Source: Lojkania enalia (lineage: Eukaryota > Ascomycota > Dothideomycetes > Pleosporales). Taken from it: a DNA stretch of 64,000 bases. Within the stretch, counting starts at the first letter, position 1. Every line of letters begins with the position of its first letter. Location of the stretch: positions 124,001-188,000 of the forward strand of contig ML986641.1 of NCBI GenBank assembly GCA_010094045.1, read 5' to 3'. This document shows, one piece after another, positions 43,480 to 52,987 of this stretch. The notes beneath the pieces are model-generated. The model was not told the origin of the DNA. It did not search any database and was given only the letters and a program-made list of their open reading frames with translations. The position numbers and the translations under genes were made by a program.

Positions 43480-44634
43480 TTTGACCAACCGTACTACAGT
43501 TCACTGGTTCCAAAGGTCTGATGTGAGTGGGTGAAATATTTTCGAGGCTCAAAGATATGGAGATTGAATGTGAGCGCGAGCACTCCGTATGAGCTGGGCT
43601 AGATATAAGCTCCCCGAAATATCCGTCAAACAGTTCAAGGGCATTACCTTTTAAATCCTCAAGAACGGGATAAATAGACGAGAGATTGAGCTGAGCATGA
43701 AGAATTTACCAAGATTGTTGCAATCATAATAACCGATGCACGCAGAGCAGCAACAACCCTGAGAATAGAACCAAAAATAACGTCTGCACAACCTATTTGC
43801 ACCGTAAAATGCTCAGCAAAGGTAGACCTAAGGGGAGATGATCATCTCAAACTTCCTATCTAAGAAGTCCGGCCGTGTAGTACCGCGGAAGCTACGGCTG
43901 TACCGCGGACGCCACAGCGGTACATCGCGAGCAAGCACTTAGTTGGTGGCTTTTACAACTCGAAGTCCGCAGCCAGACTTCCTAAGCTCAGAGCCTCTAC
44001 TCAGAAGTATGGGATACAAAAGCCCATGAGAGTGTCATGGTAAAAAGTGGAACGGCGATTGTCAATTAGCACTAAGAGACGTTATGTGCCAAGTCCATTG
44101 CTTCCGTCGTCTTACTAGGAGCATTCAGTTGTTCTAGCTTCGTATTCAGCATAGGCCGCCACACCGATTAGTATTAGGATTACCTGCAGCCACAATATGG
44201 GTTTTCTGCAACATCTTCGTATCGCTTTTCCGCACGGGACATCAAATAGCGTTATAGCGTGTCAATAGATTAGATTCACAGCAGTGGAATGTGGTGTTTG
44301 AAACGCCAAGAAACGCGCAGATGAAATTGAAGTGGTAGAAGGCTGGGGCGGAAATTTCGATTCTAGCTGTCGTACTCTGTTTCTAAAATTAGACATTACT
44401 ATAATGTCTAGGAAAGGGTTGCCCCAGAACGTTGTACGGTTGGGACTGGAATTGTGGTTAGTCTAATCTTTTGGTTTGCAAATAAACTGATTACGTGTGA
44501 TTGTGCAATCGAAGGGAATGTTAATAAATCTACATATTGGGTATCGCGCTGGTGTAGTGTACGTCTGCTTGCCTTTCCAAGCTTGATTGCTTGACTCAAA
44601 GCTAAGAAGCCTGCATACTGCTGCAATTCAAATC
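43480..44634. other. intergenic region with repeated TACCGCGGA
   Basis: No coding signal. Two copies of TACCGCGGA lie 20 bases apart (43881 and 43901), followed by an inverted CGGTAC at about 43919. The first about 150 bases upstream of 43479 are the promoter of the CFEM gene. Confidence 0.45.
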
Positions 44635-46227
44635 TTAGTCCTCCACCTCTGGGAGCAGTGTATCTTCAAAATCCTCATCAATTTTTGTTCCCAGATCCAA
44701 ATCTTCGAGGAACTTTCTGCCTCTTATTTTCTCGGGTAGATACTCCTGGACTACCCTCCCATCCAAATAATCTGGATTGTATTTGTACTCCGCTCCATAT
44801 CCCATATCCTTCATTAGCCGAGTTGGAGCATTCCGGAGATGTATGGGGACAGGCAATCCAGCTATCCCGGGCTCATCTAATGCAGCCAAAACGTTAGCGA
44901 GGCCGCGATAGGAGCGTGTGGATTTGGGTGCAAAACACAACGCAACAACTGTATGGGCCAGATTAATTCGGCATTCTGGCATACCAATCTTCTCACATGC
45001 AGTGTATGCTGCTGTTGCAAGAGGTAGCATCGAATTATCCGCCAGGCCAACATCCTCAGATGCAACAACAATGAGCCGCCGCGCAATATAAAGCGGATCT
45101 TCGCCAGATTGCAGCATTCGCCCAAGATAGTACAACGAGGCATCCGGATCCGACCCTCGAATTGACTTGTGAAGTGCCGATATATTATCATAGTGCTGAT
45201 CTCCATTGCGGTCGTACACCAAGGTTTTCGTCAGATGCTGTTTGATATCTTCCTGAGTTATGGACGGTTTCTTCGAGAGGTTAATGGCGAGGTCGAGCAA
45301 GTTTAGAGCAGTCCTCGCATCTCCATCTGCGAACGATGCAAAATACCGTAGTATGTGAGTGTCTAGAAGGGGCGATGTGCAGCTCTCTAACGCCATGGCC
45401 CGTTCCAGTATCTTAACTAGGTCGTCGTCCGACAACTTTGCTAGCGTGAATGTTCGACAGCGACTCATGAGGGCGTTGATGACCTTGAAAGACGGGTTCT
45501 CTGTCGTTGCAGCAATTAATGTGACTTGGCCTGCTTCGACGGGCCCCAGGAAGACATCCTGCTGAGCCTTGGAAAATCGGTGTATCTCGTCGCAGAAGAT
45601 GATTGTCTTCCGACCAGTGAGCTGCAACTCATTCAGTGCTTCTGCGAATAGCTTCTTGACTTCGGCTACGCCTGTGCTCGTGCTGTTGATTTCCACGAAT
45701 CGCGCCCCTGACGTGTTTGCGATCAGACGAGCGATGGTCGTCTTCCCGGTGCCTGGGCCGCCCCACAGAATCATCGAGGGTATTGTGTTCGTCTCGATCA
45801 TGCCTCGGAGAAGTCCATTCGGCCCTACGAGCTCCTGCCCGCATACATCGTCTAGAGACATGGGCCTCATCCGCTCCGCTAGAGGGGCCACCTTCTGGAG
45901 GGCGGCGCTCGTCTTCGTGCGCTTCGAGGCAACCGGCGAGCGGGACTCTCCATTTTCAACTTCGCCAATGAATCGTTTGGCGCTCGCTGGGGGCGTCTTG
46001 GAGCGCTCTACAGGCTGGGTCGCGGGATGAGGAGCCTGCGTGGGGGCAGGGCCGCCGGGCTTCGCGCTGGAGCTGGCGGTTCGGCGGGCGGGAGTGAAGA
46101 AGCTGTGCGTTCGCTGGGCGCTGGGGGTGTCATTGTGGTCGAGGATGTGAGACTGGCAGCCGTCGTCGATGTGCTCGTTGATCAGCGACTCTTTGACTTG
46201 CTTGTTGCAGAGCGGGCACGCAACCAT
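44635..46227 (-). CDS. mgs1: Mgs1 / WRNIP1 AAA+ ATPase with UBZ finger
   Basis: A single exon of 530 residues. A UBZ4 zinc finger opens the protein (MVACPLCNKQVKESLINEHI, ligands Cys4, Cys7, His19, Cys24), binding ubiquitinated PCNA. A low-complexity linker with HSFFTPARR follows. The AAA+ core begins at about 120 (MRPMSLDDVCGQ). Walker A is GGPGTGKT at 156-163 and Walker B is FCDEIH around 213, then a sensor region (IAATTENPSFKVINALMSRC). The C-terminal MgsA/RarA domain contains GSDPDASLYYLGRMLQSGED and PTRLMKDMGYGAEYKYNPDY. Mgs1 works at stalled replication forks and in template switching. Its start is 262 bp from that of the divergent aminotransferase. Confidence 0.95.
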   Translation of the reverse strand: MVACPLCNKQVKESLINEHIDDGCQSHILDHNDTPSAQRTHSFFTPARRTASSSAKPGGPAPTQAPHPATQPVERSKTPPASAKRFIGEVENGESRSPVASKRTKTSAALQKVAPLAERMRPMSLDDVCGQELVGPNGLLRGMIETNTIPSMILWGGPGTGKTTIARLIANTSGARFVEINSTSTGVAEVKKLFAEALNELQLTGRKTIIFCDEIHRFSKAQQDVFLGPVEAGQVTLIAATTENPSFKVINALMSRCRTFTLAKLSDDDLVKILERAMALESCTSPLLDTHILRYFASFADGDARTALNLLDLAINLSKKPSITQEDIKQHLTKTLVYDRNGDQHYDNISALHKSIRGSDPDASLYYLGRMLQSGEDPLYIARRLIVVASEDVGLADNSMLPLATAAYTACEKIGMPECRINLAHTVVALCFAPKSTRSYRGLANVLAALDEPGIAGLPVPIHLRNAPTRLMKDMGYGAEYKYNPDYLDGRVVQEYLPEKIRGRKFLEDLDLGTKIDEDFEDTLLPEVED

Positions 46228-46489
46228 ATCGGGCGCTGGATGGCCTCAACTGCGCGCGTCGCGTAAATTAAACCGTCCCTAGACCGGTGTCTGGGGAAGG
46301 AACGCGACCACCAAACCGTTCCCCTATCGGAGCAGGGTCGGACTTGGCGCGGCTGATGACGGCACTGGCCGGGGGATGTTTTCTGTTTTGGGCCACCATA
46401 TCAAATGAGGGAACTTGAGCACGCAATTTGAAAAGTCCCGGCTGACTCACGGTTCTTCTCGCCTCTGTCAAGAAGCATTGTGGGCAGAG
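46228..46489. promoter_or_regulatory. 262-bp shared divergent promoter, mgs1 / kynurenine aminotransferase
   Basis: A short region between opposed starts at 46227 (minus) and 46490 (plus, longer form). GC-rich, no clear TATA. If the aminotransferase starts at 46607 the spacer is 379 bp. Confidence 0.45.
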
Positions 46490-47950
46490 ATGAGAAGCTT
46501 CATTTCCTCTGCTTCTCGATACACCCACGCTAGCCCCGTATCTCTAGCCAGTCCCGCGCTATCTCTTGTGCGGAGGAGCCCCACCATCCACACTCCCATC
46601 CGGGCCATGTCTGCGACCACCAGGAGAGAGGACCCCTTCAAGCCAGCTGCGCGAGTCGCTGGGCAAAAACAAGATGTCTGGTACGTCCATTGACCGCAAT
46701 TGTGCTCACCTTCGAACGTGACATGTTCGGGTAGGTCCATCGTCAACGAAGCCGCCGCCGCATCCCCCGTCCAGCCCATCGTAAATATGGGCCAAGGTTT
46801 CTTCGGCTACAACCCGCCGCAATTCGTCCTCGACGCGGCCAAACAGGCTCTCGATAAGGTCGAATGCAACCAGTACTCCCCTACGAAAGGACGACCGCGG
46901 TTAAAGAAAGCTATCGCCGAAGCCTACTCGCCCTTCTTCGGCAGAACCCTCGACCCAGAGAAGGAAGTCACAATCACAACGGGCGCAAATGAGGGCATGC
47001 TAAGCGCTTTCATGGCCTTTATAGAGAATAGGGACGAGGTGATTGTTTTCGAGCCCTTCTTCGATCAATACATCAGCAACATCGAGATGCCGGGCGGCAA
47101 GGTCGTCTACGTTCCCATGCACCCGCCGAAAGACGGGGCCACGAAGACATCGAGCGCCGCAGAATGGAAAATCGACATCGACGAGTTCAAGAAAGCAATC
47201 ACGCCCAAAACGAGAATGATTGTCCTCAACTCCCCGCATAACCCGATTGGCAAGGTCTTCTCGAGAGAAGAACTGCAGGTCATAGCAAACATTTGTGTAG
47301 AACACAATATCATCATCCTGTCTGACGAGGTCTACGACCGCCTCTACTACGTGCCGTTCACGCGCATCGCCACGCTCTCTCCCGAAGTCGCAAAACTAAC
47401 ACTTACGGTCGGATCGGGAGGGAAGAACTTCTACGCGACGGGCTGGAGGGTCGGCTGGTTGATTGGGCAGGAACATCTCATAAAGTACGTCAGCGCGGCG
47501 CATACGCGGATCTGCTATAGCAGTGTGTCGCCCCTGCAAGAGGCGACGGCCATTGGTTTCGAGCAAGCCGACGCGCACAACTTCTGGGAGGAGTCGAAGA
47601 ACGAGATGAAGGGCAAGATGGACAAGTTCAACAAGATATGGGATGAGCTCGGGCTCCCGTACTCGGATCCGGAGGGTGGCTACTTTGTGCTGGTCAATAT
47701 GTCGAAGGTACGGTTACCTGATGACTATGAGTTCCCTCCGCATGTTGCGGAGCGCCCGAGAGATTTTAAGCTGTCATGGTTTTTAATCAAGGAGGTTGGC
47801 GTGGCAGCAATTCCTCCGACTGAGTTTTTCACGCCTCAGAATGCGCATATCGTTGAGGACTGGTTGAGGTTTGCCGTTTGTAAGGACGATCATATACTGG
47901 AGGAGGCGCAGGAGAGGCTGCGGGGGTTGAAGAAATATATCAAGGAATAG
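46490..47950 (+). CDS. Kynurenine-oxoglutarate aminotransferase (Bna3-like, class I/II PLP)
   Basis: Two exons, 46490-46680 and 46735-47950, encoding 468 residues. The intron (GTACGT..GGGTAG) splits the Trp codon of QDVW. PLP-fold landmarks are NMGQGFFGYNPP, NQYSPTKGRPRLKKAIAEAY, TITTGANEGM, LNSPHNPIGKVFSREEL and LSDEVYDRLYY. The Schiff-base lysine is K294 in VGSGGKNFYATGWRVGW, and substrate Arg lies in WLRFAVCKDD. The family converts kynurenine to kynurenic acid in the cytosol or mitochondria. Two in-frame starts exist. The one at 46490 adds a 39-residue basic, serine-rich, acid-poor leader (MRSFISSASRYTHASPVSLA) that looks like a mitochondrial presequence. The one at 46607 gives MSATTRRED, a cytosolic form. 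Confidence 0.92.
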
Positions 47951-48397
47951 GATAGGGCGGCTTCTTTCGATAAAATATATAATCAAGAACCCTGAACCAG
48001 AAAGTGCCATTAGATTAATCGTATCTTCGTGAAAATCGTAACACAATACTTGGGACGAGATCCGTGTGCGTGTATGTCACAGGCCAAAGTGCTGCAGCGG
48101 ACGGAGCCGACATGAGATACGAAGAGTTGCAGGATCAGATTAATAACTTAAGAATGCGTCTTCGTTTCTCAAGGTGATGAAACAGAAGGGGGTGGAGTGC
48201 TAGTGATGTCGCAGTGGAAGGCCAATACCTAGGACTAATTTCCCTTGCTGTTCGCCAAGCACCTCATCGAGTTTGTGTTCTTAAGATAACCAAATCTTAA
48301 AAGACTTATCGCGCAGCAACTGTGTCGGCAAGAGATAGAATTAATGACTATGAGCGAGATAATACACAGCAGAGAGATAGATACATGAGGAATGTCG

Positions 48398-48730
48398 TTA
48401 AGCGGGAAACACCCGCATAAGGTGGTTCTCCGACACTGAAAGCCCCTTAGAACCAGCTCCAGCAAAAACGCGCACAACGCGTTGCCAGCTTAGCTCAACG
48501 CCCCAAAAGCAATCTTCAGCAATATTCAGACGCTCTAAACACGCGCAAAGCATCAACCATCCATCCCCTTCTCCATCGTGCATTGCAGCCATAAAAAAAA
48601 AACTCTTCCTCAACCTTGCAGCAGCAGCCACAAGCATCAACGAAAAGCCCCAAACGAGCAACAAAGGGTGTGCCAAAAATTCCTTGCCGATCCGAGGACC
48701 AACAAGAGCGGTCATAGTTGTAGTTTTCAA
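48398..48730 (-). CDS. possible small protein of unknown function downstream of a TATA/CT promoter
   Basis: 110 codons on the minus strand, starting MKTTTMTALVGPRIGKEFLA, with a hydrophobic segment PLLLVWGFSLMLVAAAARL that could span a membrane. The only support is position: about 100 bases upstream is TATATAAG followed by a pyrimidine-rich leader typical of highly expressed fungal genes. An overlapping frame starting MGVTLTSEDSS at 48782 is an alternative. I do not recognise either. Confidence 0.25.
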   Translation of the reverse strand: MKTTTMTALVGPRIGKEFLAHPLLLVWGFSLMLVAAAARLRKSFFFMAAMHDGEGDGWLMLCACLERLNIAEDCFWGVELSWQRVVRVFAGAGSKGLSVSENHLMRVFPA

Positions 48731-50299
48731 CTAGCAAAAACGCTACCTCAGACGAATCTTCACTGGTAAGCGTAACGCCCATGCACTTGGATAAGGGAAA
48801 AGAAAAAGGGAGAATGGGAGGGGGAGCGGCTTCTTATATAGTTTTGCGGCAGCGCTAGGCAACGAGCGGTCACGGGATCTGCACGGACAGGAGGCGCGAA
48901 ATTTGGTGTGTGCACGGGCTGCGAAGGACCCGTGGTGGGCCAATCGGAGGCGGAGACGTGTGGACCGTGTTTGTTGCCTCGTGGTTCGTCGCGTGTGAAC
49001 ATGTAGGAGATGCTGCATATTAATTATGTATCGTAGACAAGCACGCATTTGTTTAGTCTCGTTGTTTGCCTCGGTGATAAAGATAATTATGAACCACCAA
49101 CGAGACGAAGTTTGACAATGGCGACTTAACCACTGCCGGTAATTCATTGGATTGGTCGTGCGTGTAACCTTAGCATAACTCACAAAATTCTTCTAAAGTC
49201 TCCACTTGGAGTTGACTCATTTTACCCCTAACTAACTTTTCTGACTCTATATCGCCTTCCGTGCCACGTCAGTCATTCGGGATATCTCTCAATCTATTTT
49301 AGCACATCAACCGCACGCTTCGCTACGGCAATTGCTCGCGGATGACTTCAGGTTTGTGCATGCAAATCAACACTAACTTCCAAGGCCGAACAAATCTACA
49401 TCCATGTTCCAAGTAACCCCAAAGCCTATAGCTTTTGCACCTCGCACGGGTCTTCCCCAACCTCATTGCCAACTTCTTCATACAAGTAGGTAAGAAATAT
49501 GCCGCTAAATGTACGCTTCCAGAGAGACACATGAGACCTTCATATAAGATATCGCTACCAGAAAAATTGCACCAGCAGTAAAGTGGTATGAACATTCTAG
49601 ATCCCCTTCCCGGCGCATCCAGTCATAGTGCTTTAGAGCCAAAGGAACGATGAACGATTTCACAAGCAAAAGATATATCATATAAAGAAGAAGGGTGTAG
49701 CAGCGCCATCATTCGAAGTGCTTGATCATTATCTAACGAACTCTTACTAGCGCGTGTTGCTACAGTGCACTCTGACATGTCCGTATCGCGCGATTGTCGA
49801 GTTCATGTTTCCCCTCATGCCATTCTACGACGCCCTTCTAGGCAGGTATACGGGTTATTATGGATTGGGCAGGGTGCGCCACTCGGAACTTGTCTTAGGG
49901 CCTTTCGAAGCACATATGACCCTACGAGGTCCGACATCACTACAATTATGAGCTTGCTAGATAGAAGAAATCTCTCTGCTGGATGCTGTAGGTTTGAACC
50001 AACCTGATAGTTAAGACGAATAGTTGATGGATCGACTAAGAGTTCGAAGAACTTGAATTTAGTTTTAGATTGGGATGATGGAAGAAGAGATAGTTCCCTG
50101 CGTGATGAGAAACCCACCGTGCCGAGAAATACTAGGGATATTTTTACTTTAAGCAACTTAAACTCTATGTATACGTTGGTATCTGCAGTATTTCTATCAG
50201 TCGTTTACTGTGGCTGTTTCTCAATATCTCTAAGTCCTCTTGATTAAAAATAAAATTCGCGCTGCCGCCTTAGCGCCTGAGATATATATAGCCTACTTT

Positions 50300-50400
50300 T
50301 ACAGCGTAATAGAGTTCATCTGCCATAATACCACTATCAAGCCCTTATCACTCACAATATTTATTAAGGTGGTCTTACCTGAGCCCTATAGTGGCTATTA
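50300..50400 (-). pseudogene. fragment of a P-loop NTPase, decayed
   Basis: The minus strand encodes GSGKTTLINIVSDKGL, a Walker A loop, with stop codons (TAG, TAA) immediately before it and no open frame beyond about 25 codons after it. The flanks are AT-rich. It looks like the residue of a GTPase- or ABC-type gene adjoining the NLR pseudogene. Family cannot be decided. Confidence 0.3.
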
Positions 50401-51021
50401 GGCCATTGACTGTGCGGAACCTTGATAAGCGAGCGGACCTCAGCCTCGGAGTCAAGCGATCTATTAAACCTTGGCTCTGCCTCGTATCAACTAACTCAAT
50501 TCTCGAGAAACACCTACAGATTCTGTCACCTCATAACCCTCTAGCCGGTACTAGTGCATTTAGTAGAATAGCATCTTCGCCTGTATTACTAAGCCGTGAA
50601 GGACAAGGAGTATCTAGAAGATTTTAGAGGCACCTCTTATTAGTATAAATCCTTGCTGCTCCCCTGGCCCCTCAATGAAATAGAGATAATTAATATAAAA
50701 TAATGAAGTAGACTGTGTTAGGCTCAACCTCTATTGTGTTACCTTAAGAAGCGTAATACGACCCGATGAATGCCCTAAGCAAACTACATCTTTGTCAACT
50801 GCAGAACAGGCCGGTCGATAGTTAGAAGGAAGCCATAACAACCGTTGTTTATCTAATAAGACCCACTGGTCTTGAATAAAGATATGAGATGACTGTGTCC
50901 TTTGAGTTAAAGGCGATAACGTAGAAGATAAAGACAAAGGAATGTCTCCTCGATCTGTACGAAGATACTGTCCGTCCGGTGAGAAGGCTACGGCGCTGAC
51001 AGAGTCAGTATGGCCCTCAAG

Positions 51022-52659
51022 CACGCTGTGGCACGACCCCGTTGCCGCCTCCCACACCCGCACTGTCTTGTCGTCAGAGACCGACGCGACTAGCTGCCCA
51101 TCAGGCGAGAAGGCCACGGCGCTGACCCAGTCGGTATGGCCCTCGAGCACGCTGCGGCATGACCCCGTTGCCGCCTCCCACACCCGCACCGTCTTGTCGT
51201 AAGAGGCCGATGCGACTAGCTGCCCGTCTGGCGAGAAGGCCACGGCCCTAACCCAGTCAGTATGGCCCTCGTGCACGCTACGGCACGACCCCGTTGCCGC
51301 CTCCCACACCCTCACCGTCTTGTCGTCAGAGGCTAACGCGACTAGCTGCCCGTCAGATGAGAAGGCCATGGCGCTGACCCAGTCGGTATAACCCTCGAGC
51401 ACGCTGCGGCACGACCCCGTTGCCGCCTCCCACACCCGCACCGTCTCGTCGTAAGAGGCCGACACGACTAGCTGCCCGTCTGGCGAGAAGGCTGCGGCCC
51501 TGACGCAGTCGGTATGACCCTCGAGCACGCTGCGGCACGACCCCGTTGCCGCCTCCCATACCCGCACTGTATTGTCGTTAGAGGCCGACGCGACTAGCTG
51601 TCCGTCAGGCGAGAAGGCCACGGCGCTGACCCAGTCGGTATGGCCCTCAAGCACGCTGCGGCACGACCTCGTTGCCGCCTCCCACACCCTCACCGTCTTG
51701 TCGTAAGAGGCCGACGCGACTAGCTGCCCGTCTGGCGAGAAGGCCACAGCGCTGACACAGTCAGTATGGCCCTCGAGCATACTACTGCACGACCCCGTCG
51801 CCGCCTTCCACACCCGCACTGTCTTGTCGTAAGAGGCCGACACGACTAGCTGCCCGTCAGGCGAGAAGGCCACGGCGCTGACCCAGTTGGTATGGCCCTT
51901 AAGCACGCTACGGCATGACCCCGTTGCCGCCTCCCACACCCGCACCGTTTTGTCGTAAGAAGCCGACGCGACTAGCTGCCCGTCTGGCGAGAAGGCCATG
52001 GCGCTGACCCAGTTGGAATGGCCCTCAAGCACGCTACGGCACGACCCCGTCGCCGCCTCCCACACCCTCACCGTCTTATCGTTAGAGGCCGATGCGACTA
52101 GCTGCCCGTCAGGCGAGAAGACCACGGCGCTGACCCAGTCGGTATGGCCCTCGAGCACGCTGCGGCACGACCCCGTCGCCGCCTCCCATACCCTCACCGT
52201 CTTGTCGTAAGAGGCCGATGCGACTAGCTGCCCGTCAGACGAGAAGGCTATGGCGCTGACCCAGTCGGTATGGCTCTCGAGCACGCTGCGGCACGACCCC
52301 GTTGCCGCCTCCCACACCCGCACTGTCTTGTCATAAGAGGCCGACGCGACTAGCTGCCCGTCAGACGAGAAGGCCATGGCGCTGACCCAGTCAGTATGGC
52401 CCTCGAGCACACTGCGGCACGACCCCGTTGCCGCCTCCCACACCCGCACTGTCTTGTCGAAAGAGGCCGACGCGACTAGCTGCCCATCAGGCGAGAAGGC
52501 CACAGCGCTGACGCAGTCGGTATGGCCCTCAAGCACGCTGCGGCATGACCCCGTTGCCGCCTCCCACACCCTCACCGTCTTGTCGTCAGAGGCCGACGCG
52601 ACTAGCTGTCCGTCAGGCGAGAAGGCCGCGGCCCTGACGAAGTCGGTATGGCCCTCGAG
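51022..52659 (-). repeat. 13 near-identical 126-bp WD40 repeats
   Basis: Thirteen consecutive 42-residue units, consensus starting [20 protein letters not shown] and continuing [20 protein letters not shown] then SV. Each is 126 bases with very few differences. Substitutions concentrate at a few positions: the W/C/F/S after GHTD, the following SAV/SAM/RAA, and Y/N/D/F in S-x-DK. This is the high-internal-conservation pattern of HET-type WD40 genes, where repeats are shuffled and the variable positions lie on the binding surface. Confidence 0.93.
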
Positions 52660-52783
52660 CACGCTACGGCAAGCATCCCAATCACCTTCTCTTTTTGACA
52701 ACTTCTTGGTCGATCCTAGGATCTCATCCACGAATGCTCTCCGTATAATACTAGCCTCCGGAGCAAAAATAAGAGCTGATAAA

Positions 52784-52987
52784 TGTCATGGGGATTTTCG
52801 GCTAGTCTGCCGAGCTGTATCAGATATCGACGTACGATATCACGGTCGATATCACGCCGGATATCACGCTGGATATCAGCTGATATACCCCTTTTTCATG
52901 TACATAAATATGGCCCGCTGGCCATCTTCAATCAACCAGTTCAGCTCCTCATCTCCCTCCCTGAGACAAGATTCGCCTCTCACCACA
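52784..52987. mobile_element. 204-bp solo LTR inserted in the NLR gene, 5-bp target duplication ATAAA
   Basis: The element starts TGTCATGGGG and ends CTCACCACA (5'-TG..CA-3'). It is flanked by perfect direct repeats ATAAA at 52779-52783 and 52988-52992. Removing the element and one ATAAA restores the family's uninterrupted reading from APLQTY to SALIFAPE, so this is an insertion and not an intron. Inside are four 12-bp tandem units starting GATATCACG (52836-52883), then TACATAAATATGG, a TATA-like box, and a CT-rich start region, as in LTR promoters. No internal gag/pol remains, so it is a recombination product. Confidence 0.88.

Larger units (their letters stand above)
47951..50730. other. 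2.8-kb stretch without a firmly supported gene
   Basis: The 5' third is the aminotransferase 3' region. On the minus strand, TATATAAG near 48830 followed by a CT-rich leader (CCCTCCCATTCTCCCTTTTT region) looks like a core promoter driving leftward transcription through 48730-48400. A 110-codon frame there (MKTTTMTALVGPRIGKEFLA at its start) has no known domain. The last 450 bases are AT-rich and contain a P-loop relic (separate entry). Confidence 0.4.

Noticed and set aside
50942..52210. Plus-strand repetitive frames across the WD40 region
   Set aside because: They are antisense shadows of the 126-bp coding repeats. A period divisible by three keeps several frames open.
52785..52987. The interruption in the NLR linker as an intron
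   Set aside because: Its ends are TG..CA with identical 5-bp flanks and not GT..AG, and it contains promoter-like repeats, so it is a solo LTR.
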